Source of the DNA: Burkholderiales bacterium
Lineage (GTDB): Bacteria; Pseudomonadota; Gammaproteobacteria; Burkholderiales; Burkholderiaceae_C
Length of the DNA: 38,276 nucleotides
Assembly (NCBI GenBank): GCA_003963075.1
Contig: RXJV01000098.1
Coordinates: forward strand, 1-38,276
Reading direction: 5' to 3'
Position numbers and translations under genes: made by a program. The notes beneath the pieces were generated by a model, which ran no database searches, was not told the DNA's origin, and saw nothing but the letters and a program-made list of their open reading frames with translations. Below, in pieces: positions 16,505 through 25,915 of this stretch (within the stretch, counting starts at the first letter, position 1; each line of letters begins with the position of its first letter).

Positions 16505-17221
16505 TCAGCGCGACGCCGCGGCCAGCAGCTTGTCGCGGCTCAGCACCACCAGCCGCGTCGGTTCCACGCGCACGGCACCCTCGCGCTCGAAGGCCTTGAG
16601 CTCCTGGTTCACGCGCTGGCGTGAGGCGCCCAGCAACTGGGCCAGGTCTTCCTGGGCGAGCTGCAGGCCGATGCGGATCACGGCTTCGTCACCCTGGCCC
16701 TCCTGCACGCCGTAGGAGCGGGCCAGCAGCAGCACCTGCTTGGCCAGGCGCGCGGCCAGGGGCCGCGTGTTCAGGTCCTCGATCATGTCGAACATCAGCC
16801 GCAGGCGGCGGCAGTTCAGCCGCAGCAGCGCGTCGTAGAGCTCGGAGTGGGCCTGCAGCAGCGCGCGGAAATCGGCCTTGCGCACGCACAGCAGCGTGGT
16901 GTCGCCGTGGGCATAGGCGTCGTGGGTGCGGGGCAGGCCGTCGAACAGCGCGATGTCGCCGAACCAGGTGCCGGGCTCGACATAGGTCAGCGAGATCTGC
17001 TTGCCCGCCAGCGACACCGAGCTGACCCGCACGGCGCCCTTGGCGACGCCGCACCATTCCTCGGCAGGCTCGCCGCGGTGGGACAGCATGGTCTCGTCGG
17101 CCAGGCGGCGCACGAAGGCGCGCTGCAGGATGTCTTGGCGCAGGGCCTCGGACAGCCTGGAGAACCAGGCGCCTTGGTCGATCTGCAGGCGTTCGGCAGG
17201 GGTGAGGTTGAGTGAATTCAT
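16505..17221 (-). CDS. Crp/Fnr-family transcriptional regulator
   Basis: The 238-residue protein has a cyclic-nucleotide-binding-like beta barrel (about 30-140, with GTWFGDIALFDGLPRTHDAY) and a C-terminal winged helix (about 175-230, LAQEDLAQLLGASRQRVNQE). No N-terminal FNR cysteine cluster is present, so it does not sense oxygen through an iron-sulfur centre. The effector is unknown. It is divergent from the fimV-like gene with a 115-base gap and could control it. Confidence 0.88.
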   Translation of the reverse strand: MNSLNLTPAERLQIDQGAWFSRLSEALRQDILQRAFVRRLADETMLSHRGEPAEEWCGVAKGAVRVSSVSLAGKQISLTYVEPGTWFGDIALFDGLPRTHDAYAHGDTTLLCVRKADFRALLQAHSELYDALLRLNCRRLRLMFDMIEDLNTRPLAARLAKQVLLLARSYGVQEGQGDEAVIRIGLQLAQEDLAQLLGASRQRVNQELKAFEREGAVRVEPTRLVVLSRDKLLAAASR

Positions 17222-17336
17222 GGCTGTCGCAACATTGTGCCGCCAGGTCCAAGTGCTTCAGGTTGTAACGACGTGCTAGAGTGACCGCCGTTGTTCCCAA
17301 CCTTCGTTCAACCGCCTCGCTAGCTGTTCGCCGTCA

Positions 17337-19112
17337 ATGCCCTTCACGGCCCTGCGCCCGACGTTGCTGGGTGCCCTCGCCCCCGCCTTCGCGCTGCTTC
17401 TCGGCCTGACTCCCCAAGGCGCCCACGCGCTGGGGGTGGGCCGACCGCTGGCCCTGTCGAGTCTCGGCAAACCGTTGGATGTCTTCATCCCGGTGACGCT
17501 GGCCGACGGTGAAACCCTGACCGACAGCTGCCTGCGCGCCGAGGTCACCGCGGGCGATGCACGCGTCCCGGCCGGCCTGCTGCAACTGCGTCTGGAGGGA
17601 GAGACCGGACAGCAGCGCATCCACCTGCAAAGCGCGGTGCGCATCGAGGAGCCGGCGCTGCGCATCACGCTGGCCCTGGGATGCCCGCTGCGGCTGACGC
17701 GCGAGTTCCATGTGTTGATCGATCCGCCCGGCGGTGTCGAGGCAGCGCCTCCGGTCCCGGCGCCGCCCCCGCTGGCCGCGCTGCCGGTCGCGCCGGCTCC
17801 GGTCGCTACACCCGCGTCGGCGCCGCGCGAGGCCGTCGAGGGCGTTCAGGCCGTTCAGGCCGAGCCGCGCAGCAAGCCACGGCCGCGGCCGCAGGCGCAC
17901 GCCAGGCCGCGCAGCAGCGGCCCGCGTCTGGTGATGGAGCGGCCCGAGGTGCTGGTCAACCCGGCAGCGCCGCGTCCCGCGGCGACTGCAGAGCCGGCCG
18001 CGGAACTGACGCCTGAACTCGAGGCACAGATCAGCCAGTTGGAGCGGACCGTGGCGCAGCTGCGCGCCGAGCTGGAGGCCCGGCAGGCGCAGCCGGCTGC
18101 GGAGCCGCAGGCGGTCCCGAGCAGCACTGCCGCGGCGGCCGACCTGCCGGCCTCGCGACCCACGGCCTCAACCCCACGGACGCCGGCGGCGCCGCACGCG
18201 AGCCCCTACCGGGACCCGCAGATCTGGCTGATGACCTTCGCGCTGAGCCTGCTGGCCGGGTCGGCGGCCTTCTTCGGCAGCCGCTGGTTCGACGAGCGTG
18301 CACGGCGCGAGCGGGCTCACTGGCGGTCGCTTCAGGCCAAGGCCGAGGGCGCTGTGCCGCCTCCGTCGCCCGCCCCAGCGGTCGGCATCGCGCCTCCAGT
18401 GGCGGCGGCGCTGACGGCGGCGCTGCCCGATGCGCATGCGAATGACGCGACGCGCCCCCAGCCCAAACCGATGGCCTGGCCGCCGCCGCAGTTAGTGACT
18501 GCAATACCGATCGCGGAGGCCACCCCGGTGGCGCCGACCGAGCCGGCCATGCTGTCGACCGTGCCGATGCCGGTGCATGCGTCAGCACAGCCTCAGGCGC
18601 CGCAGCTGGCGATCGCCGACGAGTTGCTGGACCTGCAGCAGCAGGTCGACTTCCTGCTGCTGCTCGGCCAGCACGAGGCGGCGGCCGAACTGCTGACCCA
18701 CCGGCTGACGCGCGGCGCCGGCGGCGCGATGCCGCTTCTGATGCTGATGGAGCTGTGCCAGCAGCGCGGCGAACCCGAGGTCTTCGCCGAGCTGGCGCAG
18801 CAGTACGCGCAGCGCTTCCAGCTGCCGGGGCCGGACTGGGCGCAAAGCCTGGCGCGCGGGCGTGGCCTGGACCTCTGCCCCAGCGTCATTGCGCACCTGC
18901 AGGTGGTCTGGGACCAGCCGGAAGCCGCGATGCAGATGCTGCAGGATCTGCTGGCCGCTGGCGGCGGCCCGGGCGTGCAGGGGTTCGAGCTGCCGTCCTA
19001 CCGCGATCTGCTGACCCTGTACAGCGTGGCCCGGGACCTGTACGAGGCCGGGCTGCGCGGGGACGGCGTGGACGTGATGCTGCCGATCGACTCGCGCTTC
19101 AGCGGCGACTGA
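17337..19112 (+). CDS. FimV-like protein
   Basis: The 591-residue protein starts with a signal peptide (about 1-32) and the FimV N-terminal domain (LALSSLGKPLDVFIPV). An Ala/Pro-rich linker, a short coiled coil (about 220-245), a membrane segment (about 295-315, IWLMTFALSLLAGS) and a cytoplasmic C-terminal region with TPR-like helices (LLDLQQQVDFLLLLGQ, AAAELLTHRLTRGAGG) follow. FimV organises type IV pili and polar protein localisation. I see no LysM peptidoglycan-binding motif and the protein is shorter than Pseudomonas FimV (about 900). It converges on cysB. Confidence 0.8.
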   Translation: MPFTALRPTLLGALAPAFALLLGLTPQGAHALGVGRPLALSSLGKPLDVFIPVTLADGETLTDSCLRAEVTAGDARVPAGLLQLRLEGETGQQRIHLQSAVRIEEPALRITLALGCPLRLTREFHVLIDPPGGVEAAPPVPAPPPLAALPVAPAPVATPASAPREAVEGVQAVQAEPRSKPRPRPQAHARPRSSGPRLVMERPEVLVNPAAPRPAATAEPAAELTPELEAQISQLERTVAQLRAELEARQAQPAAEPQAVPSSTAAAADLPASRPTASTPRTPAAPHASPYRDPQIWLMTFALSLLAGSAAFFGSRWFDERARRERAHWRSLQAKAEGAVPPPSPAPAVGIAPPVAAALTAALPDAHANDATRPQPKPMAWPPPQLVTAIPIAEATPVAPTEPAMLSTVPMPVHASAQPQAPQLAIADELLDLQQQVDFLLLLGQHEAAAELLTHRLTRGAGGAMPLLMLMELCQQRGEPEVFAELAQQYAQRFQLPGPDWAQSLARGRGLDLCPSVIAHLQVVWDQPEAAMQMLQDLLAAGGGPGVQGFELPSYRDLLTLYSVARDLYEAGLRGDGVDVMLPIDSRFSGD

Positions 19113-19121
19113 GCGCGCCCG

Positions 19122-20066
19122 CTACAGGTCGAAGTCGTCGGCCGCGCCGGTCATCGCCCGCTCGATCAGCTTGCGGCTCAGTCGCTCGGACAGCAGGGAC
19201 GCGAACGCATAGACGTAGTTGCGCAGATAGGCGCCGCGCTTGAACGCAATGCGCGTGACGTTGCTGCCGAGCAGCGTGCCCAGCGGTCGCGCGACCAGTT
19301 CGCTGCCGACGGGTTCCTCGCGCATCGCCATCTCGGCGACGATGCCGACGCCCATGCCCAGCCGCACATAGGTCTTGATGACGTCGGAGTCGATGGCCTC
19401 CAGCACCACATTGGGTGTCAGGTGGCGGGCCGCGAACGCCTTGTCGATGCGGGTGCGGCCGGTGAAGCTGGGGTGGTAGGACACCAGCGGCTCGGCCGCC
19501 AGCGCTTCGAGGCTGATGCGCTCGGCCGTCGCCAGCGGGTGCTCGCGCGGCACCACCATCACATGCTGCCATTCGTAGCAGGGCAGGGTGACCAGCTCCG
19601 GATATTGGGCCAGCGATTCGGTGGCCAGGCCCAGGTCGGCGCTCTCGTCCAGCAGCATCTTGGCGACCTGATCGGGGCTGCCCTGGTGCAGGCTGATGCG
19701 CAGCTGCGGCAGGTTCTTGCGCAGCTGGGCGACCGGCGCGGGCAGAACGTAGCGGGCCTGGGTGTGGGTGGTTGCGATCGAGAAGGTGCCGCTGTCCTGG
19801 CGCGAATACTCCTCGCCGATGCGCTTCAGATTGCCCACCTCGCGCAGGATGATCTCGATGCAGGCCAGCACCTGCTGGCCGGGCTCGGTGATGCGGCGCA
19901 GGCGCTTGCCGTGGCGCGAGAAGATGTCGACGCCCAGTTCCTCTTCGAGTTCCAGGATGGCCTTGGACACCCCGGGCTGTGACGTGAACAGCGCCTTGGC
20001 CGTTTCGGTCAGGTTGAGGTTGCGGCGCGCGGCCTCCTGGACAAAGCGGAATTGATGCAGGTTCAT
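19122..20066 (-). CDS. cysB: CysB-family LysR regulator of sulfur assimilation
   Basis: The 314-residue regulator has an N-terminal helix-turn-helix (LNLTETAKALFTSQPGVSKA) and a co-inducer domain typical of CysB/Cbl (FSIATTHTQARYVLP, LHQGSPDQVAKML, TDVIKT-like SDVIKTYVRLGMGVGIV). CysB controls cysteine biosynthesis with N- or O-acetylserine as co-inducer. The start chosen is MNLHQFRF; a longer frame upstream is a shadow of cbiX. Its ATG overlaps the cbiX stop by four bases (ATGA), so both are read as one unit. Confidence 0.9.
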   Translation of the reverse strand: MNLHQFRFVQEAARRNLNLTETAKALFTSQPGVSKAILELEEELGVDIFSRHGKRLRRITEPGQQVLACIEIILREVGNLKRIGEEYSRQDSGTFSIATTHTQARYVLPAPVAQLRKNLPQLRISLHQGSPDQVAKMLLDESADLGLATESLAQYPELVTLPCYEWQHVMVVPREHPLATAERISLEALAAEPLVSYHPSFTGRTRIDKAFAARHLTPNVVLEAIDSDVIKTYVRLGMGVGIVAEMAMREEPVGSELVARPLGTLLGSNVTRIAFKRGAYLRNYVYAFASLLSERLSRKLIERAMTGAADDFDL

Positions 20067-20431
20067 TCGAGGACGGCCAGGCAGGCCTGGCTGATCGCTT
20101 GGAGAACGGCGTCGTGATCGCCCAGTGGCGGGTGCAGCAACCACTCGACGCCGTCGCCATGCTGGGCGCGCAGGCGCTGCAGCAGATCCGGCAGGTCGCG
20201 GCGCACATGGCCGCCGGTGCCGAGGAAGAGGGGCAGCACATGGACCCGGCGGCAGCCGGCCGCCACCAGCTGCGCCGCCGCCTGCTCGATGTCGGGCGTC
20301 ATGAACTCGAGGTAGGCAAGGGCCAACGGCAGGCCCGGCCGTGCGGCGCCCAGGCCCCGGGCAATCGTCTCAAACGGGCGTGCCCATGCTGGATCGCGGG
20401 CGCCATGCGCAAACAGCAGCAGCCCGTCCAT
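20063..20431 (-). CDS. cbiX: CbiX-like short sirohydrochlorin chelatase
   Basis: The 122-residue protein has the small CbiX form: LLLFAHGARDPAWARPF carries the metal-binding histidine in the first strand, and AAGCRRVHVLPLFLGTGGHVRRD the second metal-binding histidine. Family members insert Fe or Co into sirohydrochlorin, supplying siroheme for sulfite and nitrite reductases. Co-transcription with cysB fits a sulfur assimilation role. It overlaps the lptG stop by one base (TGATG). Confidence 0.87.
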   Translation of the reverse strand: MDGLLLFAHGARDPAWARPFETIARGLGAARPGLPLALAYLEFMTPDIEQAAAQLVAAGCRRVHVLPLFLGTGGHVRRDLPDLLQRLRAQHGDGVEWLLHPPLGDHDAVLQAISQACLAVLE

Positions 20432-21558
20432 CAGCGAAACCTCACCAGCCAGGTGAACGCGGCCATCGACAGGCCGAGGTAGATCAGGCTGGGCGCCGCG
20501 GCGACGGCCCAGGGCGTCCAGTTCTTCAGCAGGCCCAGATCGCCAGCCACATTGTTCAGCAGCACGAAGCTGATGCCCAGCATGATGCCGCCGAACACCT
20601 TGAGGCTGATGCCGCCCGAGCGGCCATGCAGATAGGCGAAGGGCAGGGCCAGCGCCACCATCACGAAGCAGGCCAGTGGGTAGAGGGCCTTGCGCCAGAA
20701 CTGGATGCTGTAGGCCTGGGCCGACTGCTCCTGCGCCGACAGGTGCTCGGTGTAGCGCATCAGCTCGAGCGTGGACATCGACGAGGCCGGCAGCACGGCG
20801 GCCGCGATCACGCCGGCGTGCAGAGAACTCTGCCAGCCCAGCGTGTCGAGCGTCTGTTCACTGACGACCACCTCGCCGACCGGGCCGCCGGCGGTCGCTG
20901 CGCCTGCATTCCAGACCGTGCGCCTGACGCCGCGCAAGCGCCACAGGCCCTCGCCATCGACAGTGGCCGCCGCCGCCGCTGTGCGGGTGATCAGCCGGCC
21001 GTCGGCGTCGAACTCGTAGATCTGGACGTCCTCCAGCTCGCCGCCGCCACCGACCCGGCCGACCCGGACCGAGTAGTTGCGGTCCTGGCCATCGACGTGC
21101 CGGTGGTCCTTGAGCCAGGCGCCGCGGCGTGCCGGGTTGGCGTCATGGTTGAAGCGGGCGCGCAGTTCATCGCGCTGGCGTTCGAACTGCGGCGCGACAT
21201 AGTCGCCGACGACGAAGGTCAGCGCCGCGAACACGGCGGCCAGGCCGGCCAGCAAGCCCAGCGCCCGCGTCGGCCCGAGGCCGCCGGTGCGCAGGATGGT
21301 GAACTCGCTGCTCTGGGCCAGACGGGCGAGCGTGATGATGGCGCCGATCAGCACGGCGATCGGGAAGAGTTCGTAGAAGTGCCCCGGCAATCGCATGGCC
21401 GCCAGCAATGCGGCCTTGCCGGCGCCGGCTCCGATGCGCGCCATGCGTTCAAGGTCGTCGACGAAGTCGAAGAAGAAGAACAGCGACAAAAAGGCCAGCG
21501 CGACCAGCACCACCGAACCGACGATGTCCTTGTAGAGCAGACTGCGGACGGTTTTCAT
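20431..21558 (-). CDS. lptG: LPS export permease LptG
   Basis: The 375-residue inner-membrane protein has N-terminal membrane helices (LYKDIVGSVVLVALAFLSLF, then YELFPIAVLIGAIITLARLA with SSEFTILRTGG), a periplasmic beta-jellyroll domain in the middle and three C-terminal helices. With LptF and LptB it extracts lipopolysaccharide from the inner membrane and passes it to LptC and LptA. It overlaps lptF by four bases (ATGA). Confidence 0.95.
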   Translation of the reverse strand: MKTVRSLLYKDIVGSVVLVALAFLSLFFFFDFVDDLERMARIGAGAGKAALLAAMRLPGHFYELFPIAVLIGAIITLARLAQSSEFTILRTGGLGPTRALGLLAGLAAVFAALTFVVGDYVAPQFERQRDELRARFNHDANPARRGAWLKDHRHVDGQDRNYSVRVGRVGGGGELEDVQIYEFDADGRLITRTAAAAATVDGEGLWRLRGVRRTVWNAGAATAGGPVGEVVVSEQTLDTLGWQSSLHAGVIAAAVLPASSMSTLELMRYTEHLSAQEQSAQAYSIQFWRKALYPLACFVMVALALPFAYLHGRSGGISLKVFGGIMLGISFVLLNNVAGDLGLLKNWTPWAVAAAPSLIYLGLSMAAFTWLVRFR

Positions 21559-22652
21559 GCCGGCGCTCCCCGCAGCGCGCGGCGCAGGCAGAAGCGATTG
21601 CCGTTGTCGCGCAGCCAGATCGCGGCCAGCGCGAGGAACAGGGCGCTGCCGTGCAGGGCGGTCATCGCGCGCAGCATGCCGGCCTGGCCATTGGCCACCC
21701 AGGTCTGCGACAGCACGATGAGCTGGAAGTAGACGACGAAGCTCAGCAGAGCAAACAGCAGGTTCCAGTTGCTGGCACGGCGCGGGCTGCTGGCCGACAG
21801 GCCGATGCCGAGCAGGGCCATGTTGATGCTGCCCAGGATCATGCCGAGGCGCCAGGTCAGTTCGCCCTGGTTCTTGGCCCCGGGGCTGCGCACCAGGTCC
21901 AGGGTCGGCATCGCCTTGGGCGGCAGCTGGCCGTCGCTCGGCACGGCCTGGCTGTCGGTCAGCACCCGGTACTGCTCGAACCGGGCGAGGCTCTTGTCGC
22001 CGGTCTTGAGCTGGGTTTCATTGCGCTGCCCGTGGTCCAGCACCAGGAAGCGGTCCTCGCCTTCAATCTCCAGCCGTCCGCGGGACGAGGTGGTCACCGA
22101 TTCCCGGTCGTTCTGAACCCCGAGGATGAACACATTGCGGCCCGTTGCGGCGTCGTCCTCTCCGCGCTCGATGAAGAAGACCCGGCTGCCATCGCGCGAG
22201 GTCTGGAACTGGCCGGGCGCCACGCGCGACAGGTCGCCGCGCTTTTGGTATTGGTCCAGCAGTTCGGCACTGTTGCGATTGCCCCAGGGCCAGACGATGA
22301 GCTCCAGCACGATGACCGCGAGCAGCACCGGCCAGGCCATCCCCAACACCGGCTTCACGAAGCTCGACAGCGGGATGCCACTGGCGAACCAGATGGTCAT
22401 TTCGGATTCCCGATACAGGCGGCCGAGCGTCAGGATGACGGCGACGAACAGCGACAGCGCGAGGATGGGCGCAAGCGACGACAGGGTGGCATAGCCCATC
22501 AGCAGCACAACGTCCTGGGGCGCAACATTGCCGCCGGCGGCCTGGCCGACGTTGCGGATCAGCATCGAAGTCAGCACGATGGTCAGGACGACCACCAGCG
22601 TGACGCCGAAGCTCTTGGCCAACTCGGACCGCGTCGATGAATCGAATAGCAT
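21555..22652 (-). CDS. lptF: LPS export permease LptF
   Basis: The 365-residue partner of LptG. The N-terminus [20 protein letters not shown] and the block [20 protein letters not shown] (coupling-helix region) are typical of the family, followed by a periplasmic domain and C-terminal helices. It is the first gene of the lptF-lptG-cbiX-cysB unit and is divergent from pepA with only 26 bases between the chosen starts, so the promoters must overlap coding DNA. An AT-rich TTTATAAG lies at 22659-22666 in the middle of this gap. Confidence 0.95.
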   Translation of the reverse strand: MLFDSSTRSELAKSFGVTLVVVLTIVLTSMLIRNVGQAAGGNVAPQDVVLLMGYATLSSLAPILALSLFVAVILTLGRLYRESEMTIWFASGIPLSSFVKPVLGMAWPVLLAVIVLELIVWPWGNRNSAELLDQYQKRGDLSRVAPGQFQTSRDGSRVFFIERGEDDAATGRNVFILGVQNDRESVTTSSRGRLEIEGEDRFLVLDHGQRNETQLKTGDKSLARFEQYRVLTDSQAVPSDGQLPPKAMPTLDLVRSPGAKNQGELTWRLGMILGSINMALLGIGLSASSPRRASNWNLLFALLSFVVYFQLIVLSQTWVANGQAGMLRAMTALHGSALFLALAAIWLRDNGNRFCLRRALRGAPA

Positions 22653-22678
22653 CAGGGCTTTATAAGTTTCTGGTCATT

Positions 22679-24142
22679 ATGGACTTCAAGATTCAAACCA
22701 CGGCTATCGACGAGCTCGCCGGCGTCGGTGTCGATGCACTGGTCGTCGTGTTGGGCGGCGACGCGCTGCCCAAGGGCCTGGATGGCCGCATTGCCCGGCA
22801 TGCCGAAGCTGCGATCAAGCTGGGTGACTTCGCGCTGAAGGCCGGCCAGGCACTGACGCTGACGCAGGCCGAAGGGGTCAAGGCGCCACGCCTCGTGCTT
22901 GCGGCCAGCGGCGCGCTGACGCTGGCGGCGGCGCGTGCCGCCTTCGCGGCAGCTCTGGCCCAGATCAAACCGCGCGGCGTGTCGAGCGCGGCCGTGGCCT
23001 TCGTGGGTTTCGACGCCGCGCTGACCGAAGCCCTGGCCGAGCAGACCGCACTCGCGGCCTCGGAAGCCGTCTACCTGTACCGCCACACCAAGCCCAGTGC
23101 GCCGGCAGCGCCGAAGCTGGCCAAGCTGGCCCTGCTGGTCGGCAAGGCAGACGCGAAGGCCGCCAAGGCGGGGCTGGCGCGTGGTGAGGCCATCGCTGCG
23201 GGCATCGAACTTGCACGTGAATGTGCCAACCGGCCCGCGAACTATGCGACGCCCAGTTATCTCGGCGATGTCGTGCTTGGGCTGGGCAAGCGCCATGGCC
23301 TGAAGGTCGAGGTGCTGGACCGCAAGGCCATCGAGAAGCTCGGCATGGGCAGCTTCCTGGCCGTGGCCCAGGGTTCGGAGGAGCCGCCGCGTTTCATCGT
23401 GGCCCGCTACGACGGTGCGGCCAAGTCGGTCGCGCCGGTGGTGCTGGTCGGCAAGGGCATCACCTTCGACACCGGCGGCATTTCGCTGAAGCCGGGCGCC
23501 GAGATGGACGAGATGAAGTTCGACATGGGTGGCGCGGCCGGTGTCATCGGCACGCTGCGCGCGGTGGCCGAACTCAAGCCCAAGCTCAACCTGGTGATGA
23601 TCGTCGCCGCCTGCGAAAACATGCCGAGCGGCCGCGCGGTCAAGCCGGGCGATGTGGTCACGTCGATGTCCGGCCAGACCATCGAGATCCTGAATACCGA
23701 TGCCGAAGGCCGGCTGATCCTGTGCGACGCGCTGACCTATGCCGAGCGCTTCAAGCCCGCCGTCGTCGTCGACGTGGCGACGCTGACCGGGGCCTGCGTG
23801 ATCGCGCTCGGCGGCGTGCGCAGCGGCATGTATGCCAGCGACGACGAACTCGCCGCCTCGCTGAGCGCGGCCGGTGAGGCCGCGCTGGACCCCTGCTGGC
23901 GCCTGCCGCTGGATGACGAGTATGCCGAGGGCCTGAAGAGCAACTTCGCGGACGTGGCCAATATCGCCGGGCGTGCCGGCGGCTCGATCACGGCCGCCAA
24001 GTTCCTGCAGCGCTTCGCCAGCAAGTACCGCTGGGGCCATCTCGACATCGCCGGCACGGCCTGGAAGGGCGGTGCCGCCAAGGGGGCCACCGGCCGTCCG
24101 GTCGGCCTGCTGACCCACTTCGTCCTCAGCCACGCGAAGTAA
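22679..24142 (+). CDS. pepA: Leucyl aminopeptidase (M17)
   Basis: The 487-residue enzyme has an N-terminal macro-like domain and a C-terminal M17 catalytic domain. Metal ligands and active-site blocks are visible: [18 protein letters not shown] with the catalytic lysine, [11 protein letters not shown] and, at about 339-346, NTDAEGRL, the family signature. It is a cytoplasmic hexameric two-metal aminopeptidase; PepA relatives can also bind DNA. The ATG at 22679 (MDFKIQ..) fits the family better than an upstream ATG at 22637 that overlaps lptF. Confidence 0.95.
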   Translation: MDFKIQTTAIDELAGVGVDALVVVLGGDALPKGLDGRIARHAEAAIKLGDFALKAGQALTLTQAEGVKAPRLVLAASGALTLAAARAAFAAALAQIKPRGVSSAAVAFVGFDAALTEALAEQTALAASEAVYLYRHTKPSAPAAPKLAKLALLVGKADAKAAKAGLARGEAIAAGIELARECANRPANYATPSYLGDVVLGLGKRHGLKVEVLDRKAIEKLGMGSFLAVAQGSEEPPRFIVARYDGAAKSVAPVVLVGKGITFDTGGISLKPGAEMDEMKFDMGGAAGVIGTLRAVAELKPKLNLVMIVAACENMPSGRAVKPGDVVTSMSGQTIEILNTDAEGRLILCDALTYAERFKPAVVVDVATLTGACVIALGGVRSGMYASDDELAASLSAAGEAALDPCWRLPLDDEYAEGLKSNFADVANIAGRAGGSITAAKFLQRFASKYRWGHLDIAGTAWKGGAAKGATGRPVGLLTHFVLSHAK

Positions 24143-24148
24143 GCCCGC

Positions 24149-24571
24149 GTGGGCCTGCAAGTCAGCTTCTACAGCGATGCGGCCGATCCGCTGCGCTTTG
24201 CCTGCCGGCTGGTGCGACGCGCCCTCGCGTCGGGCAAACCGCTAGGCGTCTGCGTACCAGCGGCCCAGGCCGCGGCACTGGACGAATTGCTGTGGAGCTT
24301 TGAGGCGCAGGAATTCATCCCGCACCGGCGCTGGAACCCGGCCGCCACGGCCGAGCCCGGTGAGGTGCTGCTGGTCAGTGATGCCGCCAGCCTGCCGCAT
24401 CGGGCGCTGCTGCTGAACCTCGGCGAAGACATGCCGTCGGCTGCGCTGGAGTTTGAGCGCATTCTCGAAGTGGTGGGTTCCGATGCCGGGCGGGTGAGGG
24501 CGGGCCGGGCCCGCTACCGCCTCTACCAGCAGGCTGGCGCCCGCCTCGATCATTTCTCCGCAGCGGGTTGA
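24149..24571 (+). CDS. holC: DNA polymerase III chi subunit
   Basis: The 140-residue protein begins at a GTG six bases after the pepA stop. The blocks VSFYSDAADPLRFACRLVRRA, LDELLWSFEAQEFIPHRRW and FERILEVVGSD are those of HolC. Chi links the clamp loader, through psi, to single-stranded DNA-binding protein. Position directly behind pepA is the usual proteobacterial arrangement. Confidence 0.92.
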   Translation: MGLQVSFYSDAADPLRFACRLVRRALASGKPLGVCVPAAQAAALDELLWSFEAQEFIPHRRWNPAATAEPGEVLLVSDAASLPHRALLLNLGEDMPSAALEFERILEVVGSDAGRVRAGRARYRLYQQAGARLDHFSAAG

Positions 24572-24688
24572 CCGTATCGCGTCCACGCTTTCCCGAATGA
24601 GAGCCCCCCGGATTTGCGGTATGTTCATTTGGTTGAAAACTCAACAGTTGTCTGTCTGTTCCTCTCTCTTTCAAACTGGAGTCGATCC

Positions 24689-25831
24689 ATGCAAGTCAAG
24701 TTGAATCTGGTGGTGGGTGCTGTGGCTGCGCTGCTCAGCGGCGTCGCCATGTCTCAGGATCTGATCGTCAAGATCGGTCACGTCGGCCCGACCAGCGGCG
24801 CCATTGCCCACCTGGGCAAGGACAACGAGCTGGGCGCCCGCCTGGCCATCGAGGAGCTGAACGCCAAGGGCGTCATGATCGGCGGCAAGAAGGCCAAGTT
24901 CGAACTGCTGGCTGAAGACGACGCCGGCGATCCGAAGCAGGGCACCGCGGCGGCGCAAAAGCTGGTCGACTCCAAGGTCAACGGCGTCATCGGCCACCTG
25001 AACTCGGGCACCTCCATCCCCGCCTCCAAGGTCTACAGCGACGCCGGCATCCCGCAGATCTCGCCGTCCGCCACCAACCCCAAGTTCACCCGCAACGGCT
25101 ACAAGACGACCTTCCGCGTTGTTGCTGACGACGTGCACCTGGGCGGCACGCTCGGCAAGTACTCGGTCACGCAGCTGAAGGGCAAGTCCATCGCCGTCAT
25201 CGATGACCGCACGGCCTACGGCCAGGGCGTCGCCGACGAGTTCGAGAAGGGCGTCAAGGGCGCGGGCGGCAAGGTTATCGGTCGCGAGTTCACCAACGAC
25301 AAGGCCACCGACTTCACCGCCATCCTGACCTCCCTGAAGGGCAAGAAGCCCGACGTCGTCTTCTTCGGCGGCATGGACGCGGTGGCGGGTCCGATGCTGC
25401 GCCAGATGAAGCAGCTGGGCATCGAGGCCAAGTTCATGGGTGGTGATGGCATCTGCACCGGCGAACTGCCCAAGCTGGCCGCTGGCACCATGGGTGACGG
25501 CCAGGTCGTCTGCGCCGAAGCCGGTGGCGTCGAAGGCGAAGCCAAGAAGTCGATGGACGACTTCCGGGCCAAGTTCAAGGCCAAGTTCAACGTCGAGGTG
25601 CAGATCTACGCGCCTTACGTGTATGACGCCGTCAACGTGATGGCCGCGGCCATGGCCAAGGCCGGCTCCGCCGAGCCTGAAAAGTACCTGCCGGTGCTGG
25701 CCAAGACCTCGGGCTACAAGGGCGTGACCGGCACGATCACCTTCGACGAGAAGGGCGACATCAAGAACGGCGCGCTGACGCTGTTCACGTACAAGGGCGG
25801 TGCTCGCGAGCAGCTCGCCGTGGTCCGCTGA
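24689..25831 (+). CDS. Periplasmic branched-chain amino-acid ABC transporter binding protein (LivJ/K-type)
   Basis: The 380-residue protein has a signal peptide (about 1-23, ending GVAMSQ) and a type I periplasmic-binding fold (IKIGHVGPTSGAIAHLGKDN-like start, then GVIGHLNSGTSIPAS). Family members bind Leu/Ile/Val or other amino acids and amides in the periplasm. The ATG at 24689 follows a GGAG ribosome site. No permease or ATPase genes are nearby, so it must use components encoded elsewhere. Codon use is strongly biased to favoured codons (AAG, GGC), suggesting high expression. Confidence 0.9.
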   Translation: MQVKLNLVVGAVAALLSGVAMSQDLIVKIGHVGPTSGAIAHLGKDNELGARLAIEELNAKGVMIGGKKAKFELLAEDDAGDPKQGTAAAQKLVDSKVNGVIGHLNSGTSIPASKVYSDAGIPQISPSATNPKFTRNGYKTTFRVVADDVHLGGTLGKYSVTQLKGKSIAVIDDRTAYGQGVADEFEKGVKGAGGKVIGREFTNDKATDFTAILTSLKGKKPDVVFFGGMDAVAGPMLRQMKQLGIEAKFMGGDGICTGELPKLAAGTMGDGQVVCAEAGGVEGEAKKSMDDFRAKFKAKFNVEVQIYAPYVYDAVNVMAAAMAKAGSAEPEKYLPVLAKTSGYKGVTGTITFDEKGDIKNGALTLFTYKGGAREQLAVVR

Positions 25832-25859
25832 GATCGCAGGCGCTTCGTCGCTTGTCAGC

Positions 25860-25884
25860 AAGCCCGCCTTCGGCGGGCTTTTTT
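25860..25884 (+). terminator. Intrinsic terminator of the binding-protein gene
   Basis: A perfect 9-bp stem AAGCCCGCC / GGCGGGCTT with a TTC loop is followed by a run of six T. It lies 28 bases after the stop codon. Because the stem starts with AA and ends in TT it could also serve the convergent minus-strand gene. Confidence 0.92.
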
Positions 25885-25915
25885 CATGCGGGTGGCGCCT
25901 GCGGCGACTCCGGCA

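Noticed and set aside
17223-17238. TGTCGC next to the Crp/Fnr start
   Set aside because: The AA at the required distance and a second half-site are missing.
25846-25866. A further GTCGC-N8-AA match like the ArgR half-site
   Set aside because: Single half-site at the 3' end of the binding-protein gene, overlapping the terminator stem and with no tandem partner; likely chance.
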